Source: Fagopyrum homotropicum
Lineage: Eukaryota; Streptophyta; Magnoliopsida; Caryophyllales; Polygonaceae
Assembly (NCBI GenBank): GCA_033239125.1
Contig: BSWB01000001.1
Span: 61,857,416 to 61,921,415 of the forward strand
Reading direction: 5' to 3'
Length of the DNA stretch: 64,000 bases
Position 1 is the stretch's first letter. Each line of letters starts with the position of its first letter. The translations under genes were made by a program, and so were the position numbers. Below the pieces are notes generated by a model. It was given only the letters and a program-made list of their open reading frames with translations, was not told the DNA's origin and searched no databases. This document shows positions 47,162 to 58,200 of this stretch, one piece after another.

Positions 47162-47468
47162 TGTAACACCCCGAATCCTAGAGGACTCGAAATGCTACGA
47201 GTTGGGACCTCACAATGGGTCCCGACCCTTAGCCTGGCAACAACTTCATCGGACCTTACAACACGACACAAATAAAAAGGCAAAACATAGAGTTTTATAT
47301 CATGAGTGAAAGGAAAAATACAAATCTGAAAACACTATAACCAACTCTCAAAACCAAAATACCAACATCAGTCTCAACAGTCATGAAATAAAATATAACA
47401 GTCCCGTCCTATAATGCACGGAACCCCGGCTGCCCACTACCGTCGGATCACTCGATCGCATCCCTAGC

Positions 47469-47913
47469 CTGCAAGGCATCTACAAGCGGTATAAAACCAT
47501 TAGCTAACAATCTATGCATAAGTATAAAGGTAAAAGCACAAACACACAACATACACAATCAGCATGCAACCGTCATTCCTTTTGTTATCTTTAATTAAGT
47601 GATACGTCATTACTAATGATACTTATTTTGTGACACGAGAGATTCCCAAACCTCGCCCCTGTCCCCGTTTACCAACGCGGAATGGTACTAATGCATTTGA
47701 CCGTCTACCTGACTGGGCTGGTCGTAGGGAACCTCCTAGACTTTCGCAAGAGCTAGGCAGATGATGTCACGACCCGTTATCATACACTTGGGTCAATTAC
47801 ACAATATACTAAAGTCGGCCTATTCCGGTTTCGTTATTTATCTTAACTAACAAATACCACTCATACACATCACACACATGCAAGAAGCCAGCTAAGTAAG
47901 TCCGTGGACTTAC
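47469..47913 (-). promoter_or_regulatory. candidate leader intron in element D LTR
   Basis: The donor GGTAAGT (GT at 47913-47912) is inside GTAAGTCC-AC-GGACTTAC, a perfect palindrome at 47896-47913. The acceptor CTTGCAG has its AG at 47470-47469. The span is 445 nt. The conserved hairpin at 47735-47757 (CCTAG with CTAGG, inner CTT with AAG) lies inside. Confidence 0.45.
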
Positions 47914-49437
47914 CAAAATCAAATCTCGACTCTCTCTTAACCAGCACTCAATCGGTAACTGCAGAAACTCAGTTGCCTATCAAAGGAGGCACATGGGTCA
48001 ACACATTTCCCTAGGTACTTAGAAGTCTAAACTCCTAAGATGTAAGATCCTATTGCAGAAATTATTACAGTGCTTATTTAAGGTAAAATGACTATTTTAC
48101 CCTTGGTCCCGGAACTTCCAAAAACCCGGAACACGTACTTGAATTCTTACTTGAGGCTAACTAACCATATTCTACTCCCTAGGATGATTTTAGGTAACAA
48201 CTAGAGAAACTACCCACTTTTCTATTTCCCGAAAAGTCACTAAGGTCCAACTACAGCTTCAAATATGAAATTAAAATAAATTTATAAAAATTATAAAATA
48301 AATCTCTAAATCATCTATGATATCTAATCTACTCATAGGAGCAAGAATTTCCTAAAACTGTTCAATCGTTACTTCTACAAAAATCTCTAAAGTTGAACTC
48401 AAACCAGAAATTCTATACTTAGCATTTTTCCTGGATCATTCCACAAACAGCCTAACTAGTCCACTTTGCACCTTCACAGATCTAAATCTAACCGTTGGTG
48501 AAGTCCCAAATTTTGATACCTTACAGTAGGCATATCACTCTATAACATACTAAAAATTGAACGGTGGATTCTTTCTCTAAGGCATCGAAATTTATGCTCA
48601 GACTTGACTGCTCAACATAGTTTCTGGAATAACAAAAATTCAGGAAACAACATGGGATCTCAATTGCGATTGTCACACCTGGTTAGTGCGTTACTGGAGT
48701 CTCCTACACACCTCAGGTTTGAGCCTTTGCAGCCTCTACTTTCCCCAACAATTCGGTGAGCACAACTCTTCCCTTCGAGTCCTATTGAATAGATACACAC
48801 ATAAAATCATAGTTCAGCCCTTCAATTACATCTACACAAAAGACTCTCCAAGGTGGCTGCACATACTGTTTTAAGCAGGCTTCGATGTTGTTTTTGGACG
48901 GACTGGTGTACATCGTAGCACTGAGACTCCTTCTGTGGCGCGATCCAGGGTGTAGGGAGGGAAACAACAAGGATTACGATCAGATTCTTCTGCATATATA
49001 ATCAAAAGGAAGTGAGATGGTGAGCTTATTGGTGTGTCGTGTCCTGGAGCCGGCTGAACAGCCAAGTACGGCTCAGCTTCTATCTTCTAAGTGCACTGAG
49101 ATAGAGTCATAAACGCAACTTGACACACAAGGGCTATGCGTTTGTTGTGTGAAGAGGCGTTTGACCCGGTTGCCGTGTGAAGAGTGCTTGAACGGCTGCT
49201 TCTCAGATCGATCTTCTGTACGCAGAGAAGTAGAAGGGAGCGTGCAGGATGAATGGTTCCTTGCTGCGTGATTTAAGGAGCCATTATAGGAGGTCCTCTT
49301 CAACTCAGCAGCGGTTACGTTGTGAAGAATAGGGAGAGGGAAGGTCGGCTGTTACCATCTGCAGAGGCTGAACGTGGGCAACTAGGCTGGAAGGGGACCC
49401 AACAAGGCTGTGCCTGCATGAGGGAAGAAGCGGAGGC

Positions 49438-49879
49438 TGGGCTCGAAGTGCCACTGGGCCTGTGCACCTGCGAGGACAAGCTGGGCTGAAGTAGTGGCTA
49501 GAACTGGGCTGAAGCAGTGGCTAGAAACTGGGCTGAAACTAAGTAGAAATAGTGGGCTGAAAGAGTGAATGAGGTTATCATGGCTTTGTCACAACCTTGT
49601 CAAAACGTGTCATGGCTTCGTCAAGCCCATGCATGACCTTGTCACAAAGTTGTTGGCTTCATCATGGTCTCGTCTCAGCCTTGTCATGATCTAGTCTCAG
49701 CCTAGTCATGATCTCGTCTAAAGTCGTCGTTAAGAATTAATTATAAGAATTAGGGTTTGATATAATTCTATCATTTTATGTGAATTAACTTCTACACAAA
49801 ATGATAAATAATTATAAGAATTAGTGTTTGATATAATTATATCATTTTATGTGAATTAAATTCTACATAAAATGATAAA
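49438..49879. repeat. three tandem repeat tracts in element D LTR
   Basis: About three copies of CTGGGCTGAAGYAGTGGCTA lie at 49488-49560. A degenerate 22-bp TCATGATCTCGTCTCAGCCT array lies at 49577-49735. An AT-rich 71-bp unit is present twice at 49738-49808 and 49809-49879. The related LTR at 59570-62267 has the last sequence only once (about 62115-62180). Confidence 0.75.
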
Positions 49880-50143
49880 ATTTGTGAAGAAAGAAATACT
49901 AGATAGAATGGGAAACCGTCAACGGCTCGAAGTCCGATTTGATTCGGAATTGAACGGAATAAAAATTCCGGATATTACATCAGTACCCCCTTAAAATAAG
50001 TTTCATCCCGAAACTTAGAACAAGGTACTTAATTAAACGACTTCCATAAATAAACTGGTATGTCCTAGTCTCACTAAATTTTTATTCGTTTCCTAAACTT
50101 CTCTAACCCTATCAAAGCGTAACAAAAAAAACTGGTCGTTACG

Positions 50144-50930
50144 GTTGGCTTGGGATAGTGTTCATATACGTGGATGAGTACGCTCAAGTATCGAGTTGAG
50201 CATTTGTTCTAGCGAACACCATGGCGTTTCTCGGACTTTTTAAGAGGATGTCGAAGAGAAGGATTAGAGATGACGTAAACGAAGGACAAACAAGTAGAAG
50301 GGAAAAAAACTTGAGATAACTTAAGAGAAATCGAGATGGAAGTAATACGAACAAGAAAGTAGCACGAAGGAGATCCAATGGTTTTGAAGAAGCAACGTTT
50401 GAGCGACAATGAAACCAGTTAGAGATCCCGACTTGAGGCTTTTCAAGAGGACGCGTGGGCAACTAAAGATGTGAAGCGAGGAGGAGATGGGTACTTCTGG
50501 AAAGGTTAAAGGTGGTATCCCTTTAAGACGCATAGTTTTCTATAGGCGCTCCAAAACTTTGGAGTCAAGATAAGAAGTGTGATCAAACCATTTGCAAAAG
50601 ATTTAAGATACCCGTAAGTTAAGCTGACGAGGTCCCAATAGGTGACGTGTCAATATTACGAGAGTTGCGAGAAGAAGGGCATGGTGGAGATTCACGTGGA
50701 GTTGACCCGTTTACGTTATGATGATGAGGCTAAGCAACACCAAGAAGAAAGAGGAGTGAATAGATGTTGGTCCCGGGAGGATGAGAAACGCAACAAGCTT
50801 TTGATTAGGAAAAGACTTAAGATGCCAACCAAGAGAAACGTGAGCGGTTACTGTAACGTTAGAGATTTTGAGAAGACACGCTTACAACGGCTAATCTGTA
50901 AATATAAAACGAAATGAAACTAACCTAACA
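50144..50930 (+). pseudogene. element A interior, third segment (decayed gag)
   Basis: It resumes homology with the family I interior at about 3340 (for example GGATTAGAGATGACGTAAAC against 3453). An ORF at 50642-50917 begins MTCQYYESCEKKGMVEIH, reading like a damaged CCHC zinc knuckle (C-x2-C-x4-H) of gag. Opposite-strand ORFs at 50184-50533 are shadows. The match fades near 50930, where LINE sequence or unidentified debris begins. Confidence 0.6.
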
Positions 50931-51158
50931 CGAGATTAGTCCGAACCACAAACGAAGTGCTGCGAGAAAAGCCATATATCCCCACACCACTTATCACTCA
51001 CCAAACATGGTGAGGATCACAACACTAAACAACCACAAAACATACAAAGCCAAACGGGCATACCCTATCCTATCAAAAAAAGGGCATACCCTGGCTACCA
51101 AAAAAATCCAAAAGTGAGGAGATCATACAAAAGAAGATATAAAACCAAAGTACTTCTA

Positions 51159-51485
51159 AAACTGCAAGGACAAGCATATTTCATGCCTTCAATCCACCGC
51201 TGGTCCTCATTCGATGTTCCTCTCTACAGTGATAGACATTTTCCATGCCTTCAATCCAACGCTGGTCCACATTCTATGTGCCTCTAAATCTGCAGGGATA
51301 CACATATTCCATGCCTTCAATCTGCCACTGGTCCACCGTCCATATTCCTCTTGAAATCATCATGAAAGACCTCTTCTCACTCATGATGAAGCTTCCACCA
51401 TCATGTTGGTCCACATTTCATGTACCTCTACAGCTGCAGAGATGGACATATTTCATGCCTTCAATACACCACCTCAGAAGTTGCT
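51159..51485. repeat. tandem array of ~62-66-bp units in the LINE 3' region
   Basis: Four to five degenerate units share CATGCCTTCAATCCACC, GCTGGTCCACATTC and CCTCTACA phrases. They lie just downstream (minus sense) of the LINE ORF end and so probably in its 3' UTR. Confidence 0.8.
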
Positions 51486-51525
51486 TCTTTTGTCATAACA
51501 AAACTGCATCATACTTCTCCAGAAA

Positions 51526-51785
51526 CTAGAAGCTGGGAAAAGCATCAAAAAGGACCCTGTATACATGCATCTGGATCAACCTTACCAGCCTTAATATCTC
51601 CATAAACTCATTTTCAAAGACATAGAGGTTAAGGGATTTCAGTAGGAAGTATATGGTACTTGTGGCTGCCACTCTCTGCATCTGACTTTGCCAGCTGGTC
51701 CCTCTTACAAATTTCTTCAACCAAGCCATAGATTGCTCCATTGATTTCAATTTCACCTTCATTCTAGTTCATCTTTGGATAGTAT
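51526..51785 (-). pseudogene. L1-like LINE ORF2 C-terminal end (left part)
   Basis: The minus strand reads AWLKKFVRGTSWQSQMQRVA, then ATSTIYFLLKSLNLYVFENE and an IQMHVYRVLFDAF tail. This matches the plant LINE C-terminus, which normally has WL...GKSWRAK--RLA-A-T-Y-IW-ERN-RIF...I---V--RL. It is the continuation of 59023-59569. The join at ATACT reads K-R-V-W-D-T-I-Q-R, followed by a stop, so the ORF was already damaged or ended near there. Confidence 0.75.
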
Positions 51786-52608
51786 TGATGCGCTCTTCAT
51801 CAGTTGAACGCAAGGATCCGCCGGTGTTGTTCCTCCGACCACTTCTTTTGTGTATTTTCGATTTATATGGGATATGCCAAGCAAGGAATCGTCCAGCCTC
51901 GCACCTTGGATCTCCTTGGCTCGAGATCTTCTTTCCTCGGAATCTCACTTCGGATATTGGATCCCCTTTGTCCTCTTAGCCTCAAACCGTAAGGACACCA
52001 CTCGGCCTCTCACCTTGTGGGTTTCGAAACTTTGGCCTCTCACCTTAGTCTCTAGGTTTGTTTTTCTCAAAGTGAAAACACAACTTTTGTTTGACTCAAC
52101 TCTATATTCTGATTAAAAATGTGTGTGGGAGAAGGCCTTATATGGGCTGAAAATTCAGCACCAACTCCCCACAATAATAGCTTACAAGTAGTTCAAGAGT
52201 TGTGATATTAAATGAAGGCAAACCTAGGGTCTTTCAACCAACAACTTCAAGCAAATAAATGGCCTAAAAACCATAAATATGGCCGGCCAATTAGAGCTCC
52301 AAGGGTAAAAAACGTGGCTGAAAAGAATCCCAATTAAATGTGGTTTTAATCCCTTGAAATAAAATCAAGCATGAACACATAAAATAAAAAAGGTTACGTC
52401 TAAGGTTTAAAGTGATCCAGCATCCTCAATCGCCTCAAGTATGTTCACCAAGTGATAGTCATGGACGTCCTCAAATGTCGGAGCTCCGAAAGGGTGGTAG
52501 ATCAAAGTGGTTTGGCCTAGCATGCGGGTTCTAGCTCGAGTGAGAGGTGGTGTTGATCTTGGTGCTGTCACATTTGTCTCATTGCTTAAGTCCAGCGGGC
52601 TCACATCA
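51786..52608 (-). mobile_element. 3' LTR of the CRM-like element
   Basis: In element orientation it starts TGATGTGAGCCCGCTGGACT directly after the polypurine tract and ends CGCATCA at 51786. Its first 200 bp encode the last residues of pol (stop at 52407-52409). Confidence 0.93.
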
Positions 52609-53516
52609 TCCCCTCCTCCATGGAAAGGATTTGACCCCGAATCTGCCAACTCGTTCTCCGCCTCCTCGACCTCATCACCTACATAAAAAGAAGACAAATC
52701 AGAAACATTAAACACATTATGGACACCATACTTAGTGGGAAGCTCAATGCGATATGCGTTATCGTTAATCTTCTTGAGGACCCGGAAAGTACCATCCGCT
52801 CTTGGGTTGAGCTTAGATTGCCGAATAGAAGGAAAGCGATCCTTCCTCAAATGGACCCACACGAGGTCTCCCTCCATGAAGAGCATTTCGCGGCGCCCTC
52901 TGGTGGCTTGGTTGACATATTGCTCGGTACGTTTTTCTAATTGGATTCTGACCCGCTCATGCAAACCTTTCACAAACTCAGCTTTAGATTGCCCATCCAC
53001 ATCAACTAGTTGTGGAGCCGGTTGAGGAGTCAAATCCAACGGAGTAAGAGGGTTCTTGCCATAAATAATTTCAAAAGGGGACTTCTTGGTCGCCGAATAA
53101 ATAGCCCGGTTATATGCAAACTCCATAAAGGGCAAACAATCCTCCCACCTGCACAAGTTAGTATCCATCATAGTACGAAGCAAAGTGCCAAGAGTCCGGT
53201 TTACTACCTCAGTTTGTCCATCCGTTTGGGGATGACAAGAAGTCGAAAAACACAACTTCGTCCCCATCTTGGCCCAAAGTGTCTTCCAAAAATAACTAAG
53301 GAACTTAGAGTCTCGGTCTGACACAATTGACCTAGGTATCCCATGCAGCTTAACAATATGCTCAAAGAAAAGGTTAGCCACATTTGACGCATCAGATTTA
53401 CTACAAGCAATAAAATGTGCCATCTTAGAAAACCTATCAACAACCACAACAATAGAATCATGTCCTCTCCTAGAACGAGGTAATCCTAGGATAAAATCCA
53501 TGAAATGTCTTCCCAA
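52407..53516 (-). pseudogene. gypsy integrase core, GPY/F domain and LTR-encoded tail
   Basis: This 369-residue frame contains the integrase core. The first catalytic Asp is near MDFILGLPRS, VVDRFSKMAHFIAC follows, then the second Asp in VSDRDSKFLS and the Glu in HPQTDGQTEVVNRTL. A GPY/F-like module follows (DGTFRVLKKINDNAYRIELP, then NVFNVSDLSSFYVGDE). The polypurine tract is translated as GGGDD. After it about 65 residues (SPLDLSNETN..., then TRARTRMLGQ) come from the LTR. No classical chromodomain is seen. The upstream frame (54208-53486) is offset, so a frameshift lies near 53510. Acting alone it lacks the HHCC domain. Confidence 0.92.
52609..52620 (-). other. polypurine tract of the CRM-like element
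   Basis: The minus strand reads GGAGGAGGGGA immediately before the LTR start TGATG. Confidence 0.9.
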
Positions 53517-54208
53517 GGAGAGCTAGCAATAGGCAAGGGTAAGTATAATCCATGTGAGTTAGCCTTAAACTTAGCCTTACAACAAGGTACACAACTAGCA
53601 CAACATCTCTCTACATCACTTCTCATCTTAGGCCAATGAAAGTGTTCCCTCAATATGCCTAATATCTTAGTAACCCCAAAATGACCCATCAATCCCCCTC
53701 CATGGGCCTCTAAAACAATCAAAGTTCTCAAAAAACAAGTAGGCAAACATAACCTAGAAGCTCTAAACAAATATTCATCATGAATGTAATAACTACTAGC
53801 ATGAGAGTCACTACTATAGCGCAAACAAAGCGCAAAAATGTCCCGGAAGTCCACATCAAGAGCATATAAATCACGAATCATTCCAAAACCCAAAACGCAT
53901 GCATCTAAGGAAGATAGAAGTGTGTACCTACGAGATAACGCATCAGCTACGGTGTTGTCCTTTCCCTTCTTGCAGCGCACAACATATGAAAAAGCCTCAA
54001 TATATACCACCCATCGTGCATGGCGTTTCTTCAACTTGGCTTGTCCTCTCAAATACTTCAACGACTCGTGATTAGAATGTATAACAAATTCACGAGGTAA
54101 AAGATAGTGCTCCCAAACATGGAGGACCCAAACCAAGGCATATAACTCCTTGTCGTATGTAGGGTAGTTCAAGGTGGCTCCTCCCAGTTTCTCGCTAAAG
54201 TAGGCCAC
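53486..54208 (-). pseudogene. gypsy RNase H C-terminal part and integrase HHCC domain
   Basis: It starts within RNase H (VAYFSEKLGGATLNYPTYDK, then ELYALVWVLHVWEHYLLP and SNHESLKYLRGQ, with DNTVADALSRR). An integrase zinc-binding domain follows: H in EAHGGGLMGHFG, a second H in the same motif, then CCASCVPCCKAK. The end SSPWEDISW lies just before a frameshift to the integrase core. The upstream limit is an in-frame TAG at about 54218 (GGVLM-stop-EGRP). Confidence 0.92.
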
Positions 54209-54220
54209 GGGGCGTCCCTC

Positions 54221-54595
54221 CTACATCAAAACTCCTCCGATCCCGATTCCCGAAGCATCACACTCTATCTCGAAAGTTTTTGAGAAGTCCGGAAGCACAA
54301 GAACGGGGGCATGGGTCAGCCGCTCTCTAAGTATCATAAAGGACTCCTCTTGAGCGGATCCCCACTCAAATCGCATGCTCTTCTTGGTCAACTCGGTGAG
54401 GGGGGCGGAAATGGTGCTAAAGTCCCGAACGAACCTCCTATAGAACCCGGAAAGTCCAAGGAAACCCCGTATGTGAGGGACTGTTGTCGGACGTGGCCAT
54501 TCTGATATTGCCATGGTCTTCTCTTTGTCCACTCGCAAGCCTTCCTTTCCTACCACAAAACCCAAAAAAAAACAAATTCCGAGCAAAAATGGCAT
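54221..54595 (-). pseudogene. gypsy RT connection and RNase H start
   Basis: GLRVDKEKTMAISEWPRPTT and HIRGFLGLSGFYRRFVRDFS are the RT thumb/connection. FEWGSAQEESFMILRERL and VLVLPDFSKTFEIECDASGI, with ECDASGIGIGGVL, are the RNase H N-terminus including its first acidic residue. A frameshift at a run of A (near 54560-54575) separates it from the RT palm. Confidence 0.92.
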
Positions 54596-54957
54596 TTCTT
54601 AAAGTTTACAAACAAATGTTGTTCTTTAAGCACAAGAAATACACTTCTTAAATGTTCAACATGCTCATCCAACGTCCGACTGTAAACTAAGATGTCATCA
54701 AAATACACCACAAAAAATTTACCTAAGAAATCACGTAGGACATGGTTCATTAGGCGCATAAACGTACTAGGTGCATTCATTAAACCAAAAGGCATTGCAA
54801 GCCACTCATATAATCCATACTTAGTTTTGAAAGTAGTTTTCCATTCATCACCCTTATGCATCCTAATCTGATGATATCCACTTCTAAGGTCTATTTTAGA
54901 GAAAAGAGTAGCACCGTGAAGTTCATCTAACATATCATCAAGACGAGGAATAGGATG
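54550..54957 (-). pseudogene. gypsy reverse-transcriptase palm
   Basis: LHGATLFSKIDLRSGYHQIR holds the first catalytic Asp. YEWLAMPFGLMNAPSTFMRL and VVYFDDILVYS (Y-x-D-D site) follow. The frame upstream, with PHPIPRLDDM after an in-frame TGA at about 54958, continues to 55200 in the order VPKKDGSWRMCIDCRAINEI. The stop replaces a sense codon in the RT N-terminal block. Confidence 0.93.
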
Positions 54958-55200
54958 TCAGTACCTTACAGTTATTTCGTTGATGGCACGGCAGTCGATG
55001 CACATCCTCCAACTCCCATCTTTCTTGGGTACCAATAGCACATGAACGGCACATGGACTCAAGCTCTCCCGAATGTATCCCTTACTCAAAAGATCCTCCA
55101 CTTGAGCTTGTAGCTCCTTTGTTTCCACCGGGTTTGCTCGATATGCGGACCGATTTGGGATAGTTGATCCGGGTATGAAGTCAATTTGATGTTCTATGCC
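54958..55200 (-). pseudogene. gypsy reverse-transcriptase N-terminal block
   Basis: A frame different from the gag-protease ORF reads an IDFIPGSTIPNRSAYR segment, then ELQAQVEDLLSKGYIRES, PCAVHVLLVPKKDGSWRMC and AINEITVRY before the TGA. A frameshift near 55200 separates it from the protease. Confidence 0.88.
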
Positions 55201-57140
55201 TCAGATAGGGGTAGTCCCGGGGGAATCTCTTCGGGCATAATCTCCTTGAACTCCTCAAGTAGTCCTGAAATACAAGAAGGCAAAGACAAATCATTAGCTT
55301 CTATAGTAGATAAAGTTGTTACACAAATAAAAAGGAAGCAAATATCCCCCCTTTGTAGGGCTCGACGGGCGTCGTGTAGTCGTGCGGTGAGTAGGGTCTT
55401 GAGGTCGGATGTTGTTTCAAGAACCATCTTAGTCTTTCCCTTTGTCCTTGCGGCCTCAACTTTCTCCAACTTCTTCCTTTCTCTACACATGTGGTCTTCC
55501 ATAATCTCGGATGGGCTGAGAGGCATGAGTTTTACTTTCTTCCCGGCCATGGTAAAGAAGTATATGTTGGTGTAACCATCATGAAACACCCTTCGGTCAA
55601 ACTGCCATGGTCTCCCAAGTAAGAGATGGCAAGCTGTGATTGGAAGCACGTCACAAACAACGTCGTCTTGGTATGGTCCGATGGCAAAGTGAACAAAACA
55701 TTGCTCCTTGACTTGAAGGGGAGTGTTGGTGTTGAGCCACTGGAGCGAATAAGGTTGTGAGTGCGCCTTCGTTTTGAGTCCTAGGTGTGCAACGACCTCC
55801 TGACTAATAATGTTACAGCAAAACCCACTATCAATAATAACAGTAAACAATTGTCCCGAAATTAAACATTGAGTGTTAAAGAGATTCTCCCTTTGTGAGA
55901 CATCGGGAACGAGTTTGCTTGCTTGTAGGGCCTTTTTTGTGACAAGGCAGAAATCTCCCACAGGAGCACGAGCTTCAACTTCAATACCTTCTATGATTGG
56001 AGCTGCTGTTTCATATTTATCTTCGGATTCATGATTCTCGGTGACCTCTTCCCCAAATGCATTCAATAAAACCTTACGGGAATTAGGGCACTCCCGGGCA
56101 TAATGACCATGCTCATAACACTTGTAGCACCTCACTTCTCTAGTCCGGCTCGTTTCTGGTGTTGGTGGGATACTTGGAAGAGGGACACTAGGGTTAGAGG
56201 CGGAGGTGTCCTTGGGAGCTACTGTTGGGGATGAACTGGTTGTGTGGGTAAGACGATTATTTCGAGAGGGTTCAGTGGATTCATGACTTGTCCCTCTTCT
56301 TGTTGATCCGGATGCCTTACGTTTTTCGATGACATTATAGGTGTGGGTAGCATGTTGAAGGGCATCAGTTAGGCTTGTGTGTCGGAGTTGTTCAACTATT
56401 TCGGACACATCGGGGTTAAGACCAGATAGGAACTTGGCTAGGATATAGTCGTCGGGCTGTCGGGTTCCCGATCTCTGAAGGAGAGTTCTCAACTCTTTAT
56501 GGTACTCGTTTGGAGTTCGGTTACCTTGACGTAGCCTTTCAAGTTTGAGCAACAATTGTTGCTTGTAATCCGAAGGTATGAACCGAGCACGCATCCTTCT
56601 ACGGAGTTCAAACCAAGTGTTGATGCGTGGTTGTTGATGTGCCTCCACATATTCCAATTCTTCCTGCCACCAAGTTAGAGCAAAATCAACAAAATGAAGA
56701 GTAGCAGCTTCAATCTTTTCATACTCGTTAAAATCATAATAACGGAAGACTTGTTCAGTCTTAGTCTCCCACTCAATGTAGGTCTCAACTTCTGCAGTTC
56801 CGGTAAAGTTTAGAACATCCACTTTTGATCCACGGTAACGCCTCCTATTGCGGTGCCCACGATTTTCTTCATCGTCCGAGTCATCGTGTCGAGAAGCTTG
56901 ACTATGGTCCCAGTTTCTGTTCCGGTCTCTATCTCGGTTTCTATCTTGGTTTCTGCTCGCATGGCTATTCACACTCATACTCCTATCCCGGCCTCTACGA
57001 GGTGGTCCCTGGTTACTTCCTCCTTGACTTTGTTCAGGAGGGACGGGAGGTAGTCTCCTTAGAAGCTCCGCTTGTTGGGCCTCAAGGCGGTCAATACGTG
57101 GGTCGGCTTGGTTGATCCCATTACCATTGATGGATGCCAT
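55194..57140 (-). CDS. gypsy gag-protease polyprotein (open, likely inactive alone)
   Basis: The frame is open for 57194-55194. The likely start is the ATG at 57138-57140 (MASINGNGINQADPRIDRLE), because residues before it are atypical. In order it has a coiled-coil-like start and an Arg/Asp-rich linker, then a retrotransposon gag core (VLNFTGTAEVETYIEWETKT, FVDFALTWWQEEL, MRARFIPSDYKQQLLLKLER). A CCHC zinc knuckle CYKCYEHGHYAREC (about 56131-56090) follows, then a retroviral-type aspartic protease with active-site IDSGF (near 55825) and HLLLGRPWQFDR. It ends GLPLSEA at a frameshift before RT. Intact gag of about 630 residues in a broken element suggests fairly recent activity. Confidence 0.9.
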   Translation of the reverse strand: MASINGNGINQADPRIDRLEAQQAELLRRLPPVPPEQSQGGSNQGPPRRGRDRSMSVNSHASRNQDRNRDRDRNRNWDHSQASRHDDSDDEENRGHRNRRRYRGSKVDVLNFTGTAEVETYIEWETKTEQVFRYYDFNEYEKIEAATLHFVDFALTWWQEELEYVEAHQQPRINTWFELRRRMRARFIPSDYKQQLLLKLERLRQGNRTPNEYHKELRTLLQRSGTRQPDDYILAKFLSGLNPDVSEIVEQLRHTSLTDALQHATHTYNVIEKRKASGSTRRGTSHESTEPSRNNRLTHTTSSSPTVAPKDTSASNPSVPLPSIPPTPETSRTREVRCYKCYEHGHYARECPNSRKVLLNAFGEEVTENHESEDKYETAAPIIEGIEVEARAPVGDFCLVTKKALQASKLVPDVSQRENLFNTQCLISGQLFTVIIDSGFCCNIISQEVVAHLGLKTKAHSQPYSLQWLNTNTPLQVKEQCFVHFAIGPYQDDVVCDVLPITACHLLLGRPWQFDRRVFHDGYTNIYFFTMAGKKVKLMPLSPSEIMEDHMCRERKKLEKVEAARTKGKTKMVLETTSDLKTLLTARLHDARRALQRGDICFLFICVTTLSTIEANDLSLPSCISGLLEEFKEIMPEEIPPGLPLSEA

Positions 57141-58184
57141 CCTATTTTTTGGACTACAAAACAAGCAAAGAAACAAACAAAACCAAGTGTCCAAAGGTAT
57201 AACAAAACCAAGTGTTCAAAGGCAAAACCGAAAGTAATAAAAATGCTGATTTCGTGACCGAAACGGTGTCGGATGGCTAAAAAAGCCCTTAGGTCACGGC
57301 AAAGCCGTGTGTTGGACTCGGCGGCCCGTTTCCCTTCTCGGAAAGGTATAACAGTTGGAATTGTGAGTTCGGACCCCTTTTTTCCGCAAAACCGCAAAAC
57401 CGGCCGTTTTTCACCCTTTTCTAGTTTCTTCGCCTATCACAGAAAACAAACTAGAAGGCAAAAGGTTAGCAACAAAAACGTTCTCTCTCTCTCTCTCAAG
57501 TGTATTTCTCCTCACACTCACTCAAGTGTTTGATAGTGTTTGGATTCACACAACTCCCCTTTTCCTTTGCTTCGAGGCAAAGCTCTCACTCACCTTTTCC
57601 AATGCACTAGGCAATGCCCTCCACTCAAATATTTCACTTGGTAACAAAATTCCGCAAAATTTCAAGATAGTTCACAAGGTAAGAAAGGTACGTCAAGATG
57701 CAATATAACTTCAGAAAAGCAAACACAAAGGGCAACAAAAGCAACAACAAATACGAGCCTTCCGGCGAGTATTTACTTAGTCCCTAACAAGTAGTTAGTC
57801 AAAGCAATAACAAGCGTTTTTCCCAAAACGTGTGGGTTGTGTTTTTGGTTGGCTAGAACACTCAAGAACAACTTTGATAACAATTTTAAGAACACTCTCA
57901 AAGACAATTGTGATTTCAAGGAAAACACTCAAACAACTTTTCTTTTCTTTTATTTTCTTTTGCTTTCTTTTCTTTTGTTGTCGTTTTTTTTTTGGCTTTA
58001 CTGATAAGATATGCTTTTTGTTTTTTTTTTTGAATAAAAAGGTCAACAAGATCTCTCTAAAGACTCACACAAGAAAGAAGATTGTAAGCACCAAAATTTT
58101 GGGGAACTACTCAAAATTGCAAAAACTAAAAACAAGTTTAGGTAAGCAATTCGTACCTCGAAAGCTTGAGGAACTCGCACCGTT
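57141..58184 (-). other. 5' untranslated leader of the CRM-like element
   Basis: This is AT-rich noncoding leader between the primer site and gag, with a CT/GA microsatellite at 57483-57498 and T-rich runs at 57940-58040. ORFs on both strands here are spurious. Confidence 0.75.
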
Positions 58185-58198
58185 GGGCTCTGATACCA
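58185..58198 (-). other. primer binding site of the CRM-like element
   Basis: The minus strand reads TGGTATCAGAGCCC, an exact match to the tRNA-iMet primer type, two bases after the 5' LTR end. Confidence 0.95.
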
Positions 58199-58200
58199 CT

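Larger units (their letters stand above)
47157..50148 (-). mobile_element. element D: gypsy LTR element remnant (family III), TSD GTTGG
   Basis: The insert is 47162-50143, flanked by GTTGG (47157-47161, 50144-50148). The 3' LTR in element orientation is 47162-49979 (2818 bp). Just outside it lies a polypurine tract, AAGGGGGTACTGA on the minus strand (49980-49992). About 150 bp of interior remains, ending with a CGTAACGACC LTR-start-like scrap at 50143. Nearly the whole interior and 5' LTR are deleted. The LTR has a candidate intron (47913 to 47469 on the minus strand), a hairpin (47735-47757), a palindrome (48082-48101) and a 71-bp tandem duplication (49738-49879). Confidence 0.85.
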
